A stretch of 64,000 bases of DNA, taken from assembly GCA_020723345.1 (NCBI GenBank), contig DYJA01000023.1, forward strand, positions 1 to 64,000. Reading direction: 5' to 3'. The translations under genes were made by a program, and so were the position numbers. Source of the DNA: Candidatus Aquidulcis sp. (GTDB taxonomy: Bacteria; Chloroflexota; Anaerolineae; UBA4142). The notes under the pieces are model-generated. The model had not been told where the DNA came from, ran no database searches, and saw only the letters and a program-made list of their open reading frames with translations. Positions 16,914 to 24,694 of the stretch are shown here, one piece after another; within the stretch, counting starts at the first letter, position 1, and each line of letters opens with the position of its first letter.

Positions 16914-16953
16914 TCGTCACGTATCACGTATCACGCATCACGTATCACGTACC
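16914..16953. repeat. Inverted heptamer array downstream of the four-helix-bundle gene
   Basis: GTATCAC and GCATCAC heptamers run from just after the stop codon to the ribosome binding site of the next gene. Their reverse complement is the RCGTGAT unit of 16341-16403, so the gene sits between inverted repeats. Confidence 0.85.
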
Positions 16954-16967
16954 AAAGGAGTATTCCG

Positions 16968-17969
16968 ATGCTGGACTTGACTACCACCTATCTCGGCTTG
17001 AAACTCAAAAACCCCATCGTTCCATCGTCGTCGCCGCTGATGCAAAAAGTAGATAACATCAAACACTTGGAGGACGCCGGCGCGGCGGCGGTCGTCTTGC
17101 ATTCGTTGTTCGAAGAGCAGATCATCAAAGAAAGCAACATCCTCGATCACTATCTCAACTACGGCACCGAAGGTTTCTGGGAAGCGCTCTCGTTTTTCCC
17201 TGAGCAGAAAAGTTACAACATCGGCGCCGACGCGTACCTCGACCACATCCGCAAAGTCAAAGCCGCCGTCAAGATTCCGGTGCTCGCGAGTCTCAACGGC
17301 GTTTCGATCGGCGGCTGGATCAAGTACGCGCAAAAGATCGAACAAGCCGGAGCCGACGCGCTCGAATTGAATATGTACTATCTCGCCGCGGATCCGGCGC
17401 AAACCGGCGCGCAAGTCGAGCAAATGTATCTCGATCTCGTGCGCGCGGTCAAGGCGAGCGTCAAGATTCCGATTGCGGTGAAACTGAGTTTGCACTTTAG
17501 CGCGTTCGCCAACATCGCACAACAACTCGCGCAAGCCGGCGCGAACGGGCTAGTCGTCTTCAATCGTTTCTACCAGCCGGATTTCGATCTAGAAAATCTT
17601 GAAGTCGTTCATGATCTGGAACTGAGCACGCCCGACTTGCTGCGCGTGCGTCTACGCTGGGCGGCGATGCTGCACGGGAAAATCAACGCCGACCTCGCGG
17701 TCACCGGCGGCGTCCACACTGCCGAAGACGTCCTCAAGTGCATGATGGCGGGCGCGCGCGTCGCAATGATGACGTCCGCGCTGCTCGAACACGGCACGGA
17801 GCACGTCCGCGCGGTGCTGGGCGATCTGGCCGCGTGGATGCAGAAACACGAGTACGAATCCATCACGCAGATGCAAGGCAGCATGAGCCAAAAGTCGGTC
17901 GCGTATCCGGCGGCGTTCGAGCGCGCGAATTATATCAAGGTGCTGCAATCGTATCGCCCGGCGATTTAG
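16968..17969 (+). CDS. Dihydroorotate-dehydrogenase-like flavoprotein
   Basis: The 333-residue TIM-barrel protein starts [18 protein letters not shown], typical of class 1 DHOD relatives. FMN-site sequences include [12 protein letters not shown] near residue 105, ALELNMYY near 130, IAVKLS near 168 and [19 protein letters not shown] near 245. Proteins of this branch often lie beside nifJ and may not make orotate; they could be another FMN-dependent oxidoreductase linked to ferredoxin. AAAGGAG lies seven bases before the ATG. No other pyrimidine gene is present. Confidence 0.8.
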   Translation: MLDLTTTYLGLKLKNPIVPSSSPLMQKVDNIKHLEDAGAAAVVLHSLFEEQIIKESNILDHYLNYGTEGFWEALSFFPEQKSYNIGADAYLDHIRKVKAAVKIPVLASLNGVSIGGWIKYAQKIEQAGADALELNMYYLAADPAQTGAQVEQMYLDLVRAVKASVKIPIAVKLSLHFSAFANIAQQLAQAGANGLVVFNRFYQPDFDLENLEVVHDLELSTPDLLRVRLRWAAMLHGKINADLAVTGGVHTAEDVLKCMMAGARVAMMTSALLEHGTEHVRAVLGDLAAWMQKHEYESITQMQGSMSQKSVAYPAAFERANYIKVLQSYRPAI

Positions 17970-18000
17970 TGTTTGTCCATGTTCAGATAAGGAGTCGCCA

Positions 18001-18345
18001 GTGATCATCAAAAAACTCGCGGACGTACCGTTCGCCGACTTGCGCGGCTACGACAAAGTGACCAAGCAAATCGTCATTGGACCCGCCGACGGATCTACTG
18101 AAATCGTAATGCGTTATTTTAGCATGGCGCCCGGTGGAACAACAGCGCATCACGCTCACGACTTTCCGCATCTGGTGGCAATTCAAGCCGGACGCGGTGT
18201 GGTCATAGACGCGGATGGCGTAGAACACCCGTTAAAGAAGGGCGACTATCTTTTTATTCGTGACAACGAAGCACACCACCTGGCGAATACCGGAACAGAA
18301 CCGTTTGATTTCATCTGCGTGGTGCCGCGCCGCGGCGAAGAATAA
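18001..18345 (+). CDS. Cupin-domain protein
   Basis: The GTG start is preceded by AAGGAG. The 114-residue single cupin has motif 1 with metal-binding histidines (GGTTAHHAHDF near residue 40) and motif 2 (GDYLFIRDNEAHHLAN near residue 80). It could bind a metal and a small ligand as a regulator or small enzyme. It follows the DHOD-like gene closely and ends at a strong terminator, so both may share a transcript. Confidence 0.8.
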   Translation: MIIKKLADVPFADLRGYDKVTKQIVIGPADGSTEIVMRYFSMAPGGTTAHHAHDFPHLVAIQAGRGVVIDADGVEHPLKKGDYLFIRDNEAHHLANTGTEPFDFICVVPRRGEE

Positions 18346-18352
18346 AAATTGG

Positions 18353-18390
18353 AAGACCTTCCAGGTTTCGGAAACCTGGAAGGTCTTTTT
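18353..18390. terminator. Bidirectional terminator
   Basis: AAGACCTTCCAGGTTT, a two-base centre and its complement form a 16-bp stem, flanked by A and T tracts. It separates the convergent cupin and vWA genes and can serve both strands. Confidence 0.85.
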
Positions 18391-18391
18391 G

Positions 18392-19900
18392 TTACTTGAT
18401 CTCAATCACCGGCACACTCGGCGTTGGCAGCACCTGACGCGCGCGCGTCGGTTGTCCCGTGTCGGAACTATAGCCGCCCCCCGGCTCGGAATATTGCGGC
18501 GGGCGACCGGTTTGCTGCTGCACCCATTTCGACAACGTGTCTTGATACGTCCGCATCAAGTCAGCGTCTTTCACCATTTGCGCTTCGTTCGTCAAGCGCG
18601 CGACCGCGCGCAAATCCTGCTCCAGCCGATACGCGACGTTCCACGCATCCTGGTACCGCTGCGCTTTGTAGAGCCGGTCGATTTCCTTCAACCCTTCGGC
18701 GGTGCGCTGAATCGTGACGTTCCGCAAAACTTCGACATCCCAGGTCGGATCGTAATTGTTCAACCGGCTCGCGTCGACCGCGACCGTTTGCGACATCGTC
18801 TCGTTGCGTTTCGAGAACAAATCTTGATAGCGCAACTCGACGGTCGCGAGCGAGCGGCGTCCACCCGCGCTCCCACTCACATTCAAGCGCGCGAGCACGA
18901 CCTGGCTGTCGCCGGTGCCCATATCGTGTAATTTCACTTGAATCGCGCCAGACGGAGGGCGACTGTCGTAGCCGGTTAGTCCATCAATGCTGACACCCGA
19001 CGCGGGCGTGATGATAACCGACACGTCACGCGCGGCTTGTTGCATCAAACCACTCACTTCTTTGCGAAAGACCTTGTCCATTTCCTGAGCCGAATCGACA
19101 TAGCTGTAGCCACCCTTGCCCTGGGTCGCCAAGCGACTGAGAAGCGGATCGTTGAAATCTTTGCCGAGTCCAATTGAGGACAAGTAAATCCCTTTGTCGT
19201 TGTACGCGCGCGCTGCATTCGCGATCGTGTTCGGATCGGTCGTGCCGACATTCGCGAGACCATCCGTCAGCAGGATGATGCAATTGTTGCGGCGCACGTC
19301 AAAGTTGCGATCCACCTCCTTAAAGCCCATCATCAAGCCGTCGTACAGATTCGTGCTGCCGCCGGGCTGCAAGCGATTGATCGCGTTTTCGATCCACGAT
19401 CCGTCGCCGACTTTGGTCGCAGGCACGAGCAGTTCCGCGCGATCGCTGAACGCAACAATCGCGACAATGTCGTTCGACGCGAGACTGCGGAGAAAGACGC
19501 GCAGCGATTGCTTGAGGTACGGCATTTTCTCCGGCGAATCCATCGAGCCGCTGCGATCAATCACGAGCGCGAGATTGAGCGGCGCGATGTCTTCGGCGGC
19601 AGACGACTTTGCCTGAATCCCGATTTGCAGCCACGCCGCCCCGCCTTCGACCGGCACTTGCGCGTTGCCAACTCGCAGATCCAAGCCGAGTGTCGTGTTG
19701 ACCGGCTGCGGAAAGTTTTGCTTGTAGTACTGCAAATACTCCGCGACGCGTAACTGGTCCGCCTGCACAATCTGACCGGATTCGATCTGGCTCCGGCTGA
19801 TCGCTTTCGCCGCGTCCGGTACCGGCGCCGCGCACGCGCCTAGCCCAATCGCCAGCGCGAGCAACAATGCAATTCCGAAAAGCATTTTTCGAGTGAACAT
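18392..19900 (-). CDS. von Willebrand factor A lipoprotein
   Basis: The start at 19900 has AAGGAG upstream and begins a lipoprotein signal (MFTRKMLFGIALLLALA, lipobox LGAC). The 502-residue protein has a vWA domain from about residue 105, with the metal site DRSGSM, the threonine in GGSTNLYDG, and LLTDGLAN. Such proteins bind ligands or assemble surface complexes outside the membrane. The C-terminal 150 residues are helical and unassigned. The N-terminal signal closely resembles that of the DUF4349 lipoprotein just upstream, with which it probably forms an operon. Confidence 0.85.
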   Translation of the reverse strand: MFTRKMLFGIALLLALAIGLGACAAPVPDAAKAISRSQIESGQIVQADQLRVAEYLQYYKQNFPQPVNTTLGLDLRVGNAQVPVEGGAAWLQIGIQAKSSAAEDIAPLNLALVIDRSGSMDSPEKMPYLKQSLRVFLRSLASNDIVAIVAFSDRAELLVPATKVGDGSWIENAINRLQPGGSTNLYDGLMMGFKEVDRNFDVRRNNCIILLTDGLANVGTTDPNTIANAARAYNDKGIYLSSIGLGKDFNDPLLSRLATQGKGGYSYVDSAQEMDKVFRKEVSGLMQQAARDVSVIITPASGVSIDGLTGYDSRPPSGAIQVKLHDMGTGDSQVVLARLNVSGSAGGRRSLATVELRYQDLFSKRNETMSQTVAVDASRLNNYDPTWDVEVLRNVTIQRTAEGLKEIDRLYKAQRYQDAWNVAYRLEQDLRAVARLTNEAQMVKDADLMRTYQDTLSKWVQQQTGRPPQYSEPGGGYSSDTGQPTRARQVLPTPSVPVIEIK

Positions 19901-19918
19901 TTTCTCTTCTCCTTGTTG

Positions 19919-19942
19919 GACAAGTTTGCAAACTTGTCCTAC
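19919..19942. repeat. Stop-codon palindrome, GTAGGRCAAGTTT family
   Basis: ACAAGTTTGCAAACTTGT with outer GTAGG (minus strand) forms a perfect hairpin. Its TAG is the stop codon of the DUF4349 gene. Relatives at 52922-52948 and 61804-61834 do the same. Confidence 0.75.
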
Positions 19943-20904
19943 GGTGTCGGCGGCTGACTCACTCCGCCGGGTTTGTTGCGTCCCAACCAGCGTTGGAGGC
20001 GGACAATCACCCAAATCACCGCGGCGGCGATCAGCGCGTACGGCAGCACCACGACGACAAGCCAGATCAGCAATTCGACGAGTGCGTGCATCAACGTCGT
20101 TTGCGCTTCCGTGGCTTGCCTCATCGTACGATTCGGATCCCAGACGACCGGCGTTGGCGTTGCGGTCGGCGTCGGCGTAAAGGTCGGCGTCGGCGTCGGT
20201 CGGGACTCACGCACTTCGACGGTGAGCGTCGAAAACGCGGAACGGTCGCCCAGATAATTCAATTTGCCTTTGATTGTTTCAATGTCTTTTTCAACTTGAC
20301 TCAATTGCTGATTGACTTTGAGCGCCTCCTCGACCGTTTGCGCTTTCTTGAGAAAATCGCGAATGCGATCCGCCGTCGCTTCGAGATTACGCACTTGCGA
20401 TTGGAGATCCACGTACTGATCGGTGACATCTTGTCCCGACGCGCTCTCCTGTTCGACTTTCTGCGCGATCCCGCGCACGCGCCGCAGCGTTTCCTCGAAC
20501 CGATCCACCGGCACGGCAAAAGTGACCGTCGCGGCTTTCAATCCGCCTTCAAAGAAGGTGCGCGAACTGGTAATGTAGCCGCCCATGTCGCCCGCGATGC
20601 CGGTGAGACGATCAACCGCCGTGTCCGTACTTTCGACCGTGAGCATCAAGTTCGCGTTCTTGATGATCTTGCGATTCGCGTCTACAATGCGCGCGGGCAC
20701 GCTCTGCCCACCAATCGATGCGACAGCCGTCGCGGCTGCGGGCGCGCTCGCTGGCGCAGGTGCAGAAGTTGGTCTCGCCGCGGCAGTCGGTACCGGCGCT
20801 TGCGCCGAGGACGCCCCAAACGTTGGCGTCGGCGCAGGGGAACACGCCGCACTCAATCCTACAATCAACAAACCGATTCCAAAGAGCAATTTTCGCGTCA
20901 ACAT
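19939..20904 (-). CDS. DUF4349 lipoprotein
   Basis: The 321-residue protein has a signal with lipobox SAAC, a 50-residue Ala/Pro/Thr spacer, then the DUF4349 region (residues 75-235) with a coiled coil around QSQVRNLEATADRIRDFLKKA. A TPTPTFTPTPT linker leads to one C-terminal membrane helix near residues 285-305 and a short basic tail. AAAGGAGG precedes the ATG. The function of DUF4349 is unknown; lipid anchor plus membrane helix places it at the cell surface. It is co-directional with the vWA lipoprotein. Confidence 0.85.
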   Translation of the reverse strand: MLTRKLLFGIGLLIVGLSAACSPAPTPTFGASSAQAPVPTAAARPTSAPAPASAPAAATAVASIGGQSVPARIVDANRKIIKNANLMLTVESTDTAVDRLTGIAGDMGGYITSSRTFFEGGLKAATVTFAVPVDRFEETLRRVRGIAQKVEQESASGQDVTDQYVDLQSQVRNLEATADRIRDFLKKAQTVEEALKVNQQLSQVEKDIETIKGKLNYLGDRSAFSTLTVEVRESRPTPTPTFTPTPTATPTPVVWDPNRTMRQATEAQTTLMHALVELLIWLVVVVLPYALIAAAVIWVIVRLQRWLGRNKPGGVSQPPTP

Positions 20905-21035
20905 CTTTTCCTCCTTTTGAGATTTGCGTGCTTTCCACTCTATTGAAAAGACGCCTAGATGCGAACCAAGTTCCTTGACTAGCGAATTTCGCCCCTATTC
21001 TTACACGATCAATGTTGCAATTCAAGCCCCACTTG

Positions 21036-21117
21036 TGTTACACTTGAGCCAACGAGTGTTGCAATCCGTGTAACAGACTCGACAGAAACCCGTTTTCTGC
21101 GAGAAAACGGGTTTCTC
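21036..21117. promoter_or_regulatory. Candidate operator and leader hairpin before the HTH-TPR gene
   Basis: TGTTACAC at 21036 and GTGTAACA at 21068 form an inverted repeat, with a further CGAGTGTTGCAATC between them. A perfect hairpin (AGAAACCCGTTTTC and complement) follows at about 21084-21117, immediately before the start codon. Because the divergent neighbours are a lipoprotein gene and an HTH regulator, autoregulation is plausible. Confidence 0.4.
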
Positions 21118-21126
21118 ACGACGACT

Positions 21127-22617
21127 ATGCGTACCTTCGCCGAACTCCTTACCGAATTTACCGAACGCACCGGGATTAGCGACGCCGAACTCGCGCGCGT
21201 GCTCAACGTCAGCCGCCAGACGATTTTTCGCTGGAAAGAGGGCTTGGTCGAAAAGCCGCGCTATCGCGAAGATGTCCTGCGGATTGCCGACAAACTGCGC
21301 CTGACACCCGCCGAGCGCGATGCGTTGCTCCTCGCCGCCGGTTTCCCGCCCGAAACGCCCGTCGTCGCCGCGCCAGAAACCTTGCCGACGGTTCAACCCG
21401 CGCCGCCGGTCGAACTTGTCGAAGCGCCCACGCCGCGCGCGCCCGAATCGAAACGATTCCCCACGATTCCGCGTCCAGCGATCGCGCTTGTCGCCGCGCT
21501 CGCGGTGATCGTCGGCGGCGCGATCATTTTCGCGGCGATGGCAAGCCCGCGCGCGAATTTGCCTTCCGCTGCGCCCGGCGAAACCTTGGTCATTATCGCG
21601 CAGTTCGCCGACAGTTTCAAGCCACCGGCGCCAACGGCGGTCCGCCGCTTTGCCGAAACCGAGCCGGTCGCCGCGCTCGACGCGAGCAGCCGCCTCCAAG
21701 CCGCGCTGGAACGCGAAGTACGCGCCGCGCGTCTGGAACGCGTCCGCGTCGTCATTTTTCCTGAAACGATCCGCGATGCCGCGCGCGCGGAGCAAATTCG
21801 TCAACAGACGAAAGCGGCGATTGTCGTGTGGGGAACGCCGTCGGCTGAACACATCGCCGTTGGCTTGGCGGTCGCGCCCGCCGCGTCGCGCGCCGACGAT
21901 CTCGCGCTCGATGCGCTCGTGGCTACGCCGTGCGACGCGCCGATGAAAATCGCGAGCGCGTCGGCAGACGAAATGCAGGCGCTCGCGCTCGTCGCCCTGG
22001 CGCATTTGCAACTTGCCGACGGCGATTTCGGAATGGCGCGCGCCGCGCTCACGCAAGCATTATCGCGTCCGGTGCAAGAGCAAACGACGCAAGCGATTCT
22101 CAATTTGCACGCCGGTTATATCGCGCAAATGGCAAAGCCACCGGAACTCGGCGCGGCGATCCAATTCTACTCGCAGACGATCACGCTCGCGCCGGACTTG
22201 CCGACCGCGTATTTGAATCGCGGCGTCGCGACGATTCGCCTGAACGACGCGCGGCAGTGGCAGTCCGATTTGGCGCGCGTCCTCGCGCTTGCACCCGATC
22301 ATTCCGACGCGCGCCTCGCGCTCTGCTGGGCGCACGCGCTTGACAAGCAGCCGCAACTCGCGCTGCCGCATTGCGACGCGGCAGTGCATCGCGACGCGAA
22401 CGCGCGCAGCCGCGAAGCACGCGCGCTCGTGTACGCGCAACTCGGGCGATTGCCGAACGCGGCGAATGATTTGCAAGCGTTTCTCGATTGGCTCGCGCGG
22501 CAGCCGGAGCGTTTACGCGCGCGCTACGCCTCGACGCGCGCGGAGTGGCTGCAAGCACTCAAAGCAGGAAAAAATCCTTTTGACGATGCGACACTCGAAA
22601 GATTGCGAAGAGAGTAG
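21127..22617 (+). CDS. Membrane-anchored HTH regulator with TPR domain
   Basis: The 496-residue protein starts with an XRE-like helix-turn-helix (SDAELARVLNVSRQTIFRWKEG, residues 20-41). A proline-rich linker and one membrane helix (about 120-140) follow. The remainder, beyond the membrane, contains a domain with WGTPSAEHIAVG and then TPR-like repeats (residues 280-460). This is a one-component transmembrane regulator layout in which an outer domain could control DNA binding. No ribosome binding site is evident before the ATG, and a hairpin sits immediately upstream. Target genes are unknown; the divergent lipoprotein operon is the first candidate. Confidence 0.75.
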   Translation: MRTFAELLTEFTERTGISDAELARVLNVSRQTIFRWKEGLVEKPRYREDVLRIADKLRLTPAERDALLLAAGFPPETPVVAAPETLPTVQPAPPVELVEAPTPRAPESKRFPTIPRPAIALVAALAVIVGGAIIFAAMASPRANLPSAAPGETLVIIAQFADSFKPPAPTAVRRFAETEPVAALDASSRLQAALEREVRAARLERVRVVIFPETIRDAARAEQIRQQTKAAIVVWGTPSAEHIAVGLAVAPAASRADDLALDALVATPCDAPMKIASASADEMQALALVALAHLQLADGDFGMARAALTQALSRPVQEQTTQAILNLHAGYIAQMAKPPELGAAIQFYSQTITLAPDLPTAYLNRGVATIRLNDARQWQSDLARVLALAPDHSDARLALCWAHALDKQPQLALPHCDAAVHRDANARSREARALVYAQLGRLPNAANDLQAFLDWLARQPERLRARYASTRAEWLQALKAGKNPFDDATLERLRRE

Positions 22618-22620
22618 GAG

Positions 22621-22671
22621 TTCGTAGTGTGCGCTTCGAGCGCGCAAGACCGCTGAAGCGGTTACTACGAA
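22621..22671. repeat. Cloverleaf-like palindrome, TTCGTAGTGTGCGCTTC family
   Basis: TTCGTAGT and ACTACGAA are the outer arms; two inner hairpins (GCGCTTCGAGCGC and ACCGCTGAAGCGGT) fill the middle. A related element at 54256-54305 lies inside the NfeD-like gene. Confidence 0.7.
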
Positions 22672-22717
22672 TAGCGTGACGTTCTCTGTGAATAACCAAA
22701 TTTGCAAAGGAAGATCA

Positions 22718-23872
22718 ATGATTTACGATTTCGACACTTGTCCAGAACGACGCGGTACGAATTGCGAAAAGTGGGATCATTATGCAGCGGACGCGTTACC
22801 GTTGTGGGTTGCCGATATGGATTTTGTTTCGCCGGAGCCGGTCGTGCGCGCACTGCGCGAGCGCGCCGCGCACGGCGTTTTCGGCTACGGCGCAGAGCCG
22901 CGCGAATTGCGCGATCTGATCGTCGCGCGGATGGCGGAGCGATACGCGTGGCAGATTCAGCGCGACGATATTGTTTTCACGCCGGGCGTGATTCGCGGTT
23001 TCAACCTGGCTTGCCACACCGCCGGCGCGCCGGGTGACGGCGTGCTGGTTCAACCGCCGGTCTATCCGCCGATGTTGAGCGCGGCAAGTCTCGCCGGAAT
23101 GATTCACCAAGAAGCGCAACTCGCGCGCGCGGCAGACGGAGCGTACTCCATCGATTGGGACGTGTTCGACGCCGCGCTTACCGAGCAGACGCGCTTGTTT
23201 ATTCTATGCAATCCACACAATCCGGTCGGACGCGTGTTTCGCCGTGACGAGTTGGTGTGCCTGGCGGAAAAATGTCTGCGGCGCGGCGTCGTGGTCTGCT
23301 CCGACGAAATTCATTGCGACCTGGTTTATTCCGGCTATCGGCATATTCCCATCGCCTCGCTCGATCCGGAGATCGCGCGCAACACAATCACGTTGATGGC
23401 GCCGAGCAAGACTTTCAACATCGCCGGGCTGGATTGCGCGTTCGCGATCATTCAAAACGAAGAATTGCGAAAGCGCTACAAACACGCGTCGCGCGGTTTA
23501 ATGGGCGGGATCAACATTATGGGCTGGGTCGGCGCGGTCGCGGCGTATCGCGACGGACAGGAATGGCTGACGCAAGCGCTGGCGTATCTGGAATCGAATC
23601 GCGATTACGTGTACGCGTTCGTCGAAAATGAAATGCCCGGTCTCACCGTCACGAAACTTGAAGCGACGTACTTGGCATGGCTCGATTGCCGCGCGGCGGG
23701 GCTGGATCATCCGCACGAATTCTTTTTGCAAAACGCGCGCGTCGCGTTGAACGACGGCGCGACGTTCGGGCGCGGCGGCGAAGGATTTGTGCGTTTGAAT
23801 TTCGGCTGTCCGCGTTCGATTCTGCGCGAGGCGTTGGAACGGATGAAGACCGCGCTGACAGGAAATTGTTAG
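22718..23872 (+). CDS. PatB/MalY-type PLP-dependent C-S lyase
   Basis: The ATG at 22718 is preceded by AAAGGAAG. The 384-residue fold-type I aminotransferase-like protein starts IYDFDTCPERRGTNCEKWD, typical of the PatB/MalY branch that cleaves cystathionine. LPLWVADMDF, the motif CNPHNPVGRVF, SDEIHCDL and the PLP lysine in MAPSKTFNIAGLD (near residue 230) are all present. No methionine gene is adjacent, so it may be a general cysteine-S-conjugate beta-lyase or a regulator like MalY. Confidence 0.88.
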   Translation: MIYDFDTCPERRGTNCEKWDHYAADALPLWVADMDFVSPEPVVRALRERAAHGVFGYGAEPRELRDLIVARMAERYAWQIQRDDIVFTPGVIRGFNLACHTAGAPGDGVLVQPPVYPPMLSAASLAGMIHQEAQLARAADGAYSIDWDVFDAALTEQTRLFILCNPHNPVGRVFRRDELVCLAEKCLRRGVVVCSDEIHCDLVYSGYRHIPIASLDPEIARNTITLMAPSKTFNIAGLDCAFAIIQNEELRKRYKHASRGLMGGINIMGWVGAVAAYRDGQEWLTQALAYLESNRDYVYAFVENEMPGLTVTKLEATYLAWLDCRAAGLDHPHEFFLQNARVALNDGATFGRGGEGFVRLNFGCPRSILREALERMKTALTGNC

Positions 23873-23891
23873 GGTTTTATCACGCGCTCGT

Positions 23892-24013
23892 GTCATTGCG
23901 AGGAGCATCCTGAGCGGAGCAGCGTAGTTTGCTGTGAAGTCGAAGGATGCGACGAAGCAATCCCCGAGTAACTTGGGGATTGCTTCGTCGCGCAAAACGC
24001 TCCTCGCAATGAC
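23892..24013. repeat. Fold-back element with TCATTGCGAGGAGC ends
   Basis: TGTCATTGCGAGGAGC and its complement bound about 120 bases, with an inner palindrome built on GACGAAGCAATCCCC. A broken copy of the GAGCGAAGTCGAAGG motif lies in the left half. Similar elements are widespread in bacteria. There is no open frame inside, so it would be non-autonomous. Confidence 0.8.
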
Positions 24014-24044
24014 AATCACCTAGTCATAAAAATCGTAAAGACAG

Positions 24045-24073
24045 TTGACTTTTTGCGCGAATCGGCATATACT
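24045..24073 (+). promoter_or_regulatory. Strong promoter upstream of the SWIM gene
   Basis: TTGACT and TATACT are separated by exactly 17 bases. Transcription should start near 24080, 165 bases before the SWIM-protein ATG, leaving a leader with a short open frame and a terminator. Confidence 0.75.
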
Positions 24074-24102
24074 ATCAGTGGAATTGAGGAGATTGATTCG
24101 CC

Positions 24103-24165
24103 ATGAGTGGATTATCTGCCCGCGCCGAAGGGGACTCGCTTTCATCTGCAATCATCAAGCACTAG
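24103..24165 (+). CDS. Putative 20-residue leader peptide
   Basis: A GAGGAG lies 11 bases before an ATG that opens 20 codons (start MSGLSARAEG) and ends in TAG. The stop codon is inside the left arm of the terminator at 24157-24195. A ribosome reaching this stop would cover the stem. No long run of one amino-acid codon is seen, so the signal, if this is an attenuator, is not obvious. It could also be a chance frame within a small RNA. Confidence 0.35.
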   Translation: MSGLSARAEGDSLSSAIIKH

Positions 24166-24195
24166 ACGCGCCTGCGCGTTTGGTGCTTTTGTTTT
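24157..24195 (+). terminator. Intrinsic terminator in the SWIM gene leader
   Basis: AAGCACTAGACGCGC pairs along its length with GCGCGTTTGGTGCTT (two G-U pairs) and is followed by TTTTGTTTT. It lies between the promoter and the gene, so it should either end a roughly 115-base small RNA or attenuate the SWIM gene. Confidence 0.75.
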
Positions 24196-24244
24196 CCCAA
24201 AATTCGGCACGGGCGTCAGCCCAAATTCCAGTCAGGAGGATGTA

Positions 24245-24544
24245 ATGGACTCCAGCATGATCGGCAAGATCGAGAAGGCGAAGCGGTACGCCGCAGAAGC
24301 GAATCGCCGCGTCGTCTTCAATCAGTTCCGCGTCAGGATCGAAGGGGACAACAACACCTGGGACGTGACCTTCGAGCGCGGGCACTGGGCGTGCGGCTGC
24401 CACTATTTCTCGACGCACGGCTTGTGCCAACACACCATGGCGATGGAACGCGTGCTGGGCAGTATGCTCCCGCCATCGCCCGAACATTTCGTTACGGTCG
24501 GCGGCGACAACCAACTGAATACGCGATTGGCCCCAGTAGCATAA
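24245..24544 (+). CDS. SWIM-type zinc finger protein
   Basis: AGGAGG five bases before the ATG at 24245 fixes the start, giving 99 residues. The motif WACGCHYFSTHGLCQHTMAME (split here as CGCH and CQH) matches the SWIM consensus CxC-xn-CxH and should bind zinc. SWIM domains bind DNA or proteins and occur in helicases, transposases and stand-alone proteins like this. An upstream promoter, leader frame and terminator suggest regulated expression. Confidence 0.75.
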   Translation: MDSSMIGKIEKAKRYAAEANRRVVFNQFRVRIEGDNNTWDVTFERGHWACGCHYFSTHGLCQHTMAMERVLGSMLPPSPEHFVTVGGDNQLNTRLAPVA

Positions 24545-24566
24545 CCCCCTTCGACTTCGCTCAGGG
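24543..24566. repeat. CCTTCGACTTCGCTCAGG palindrome copy
   Basis: CCCCTTCGACTTCGCTCAGGG directly follows the SWIM gene stop. It belongs to the same family as copies at 4168-4190, 8769-8791 and 49005-49030. Confidence 0.75.
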
Positions 24567-24617
24567 CAAGCCCTTGTGGGCGACGCCGACAAGCGGCTAT
24601 GCTACAAACCTTGCAAT

Positions 24618-24661
24618 GGCGAGACATCAAGAACGGCGGATGTCTCGCCACTTTATTTTTT
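24618..24661 (+). terminator. Terminator after the SWIM gene
   Basis: GGCGAGACATC pairs with GATGTCTCGCC over a 10-base loop and is followed by ACTTTATTTTTT. Confidence 0.8.
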
Positions 24662-24694
24662 GCGGAATGTGTGTTATGATTGCTGGGACGAAAT

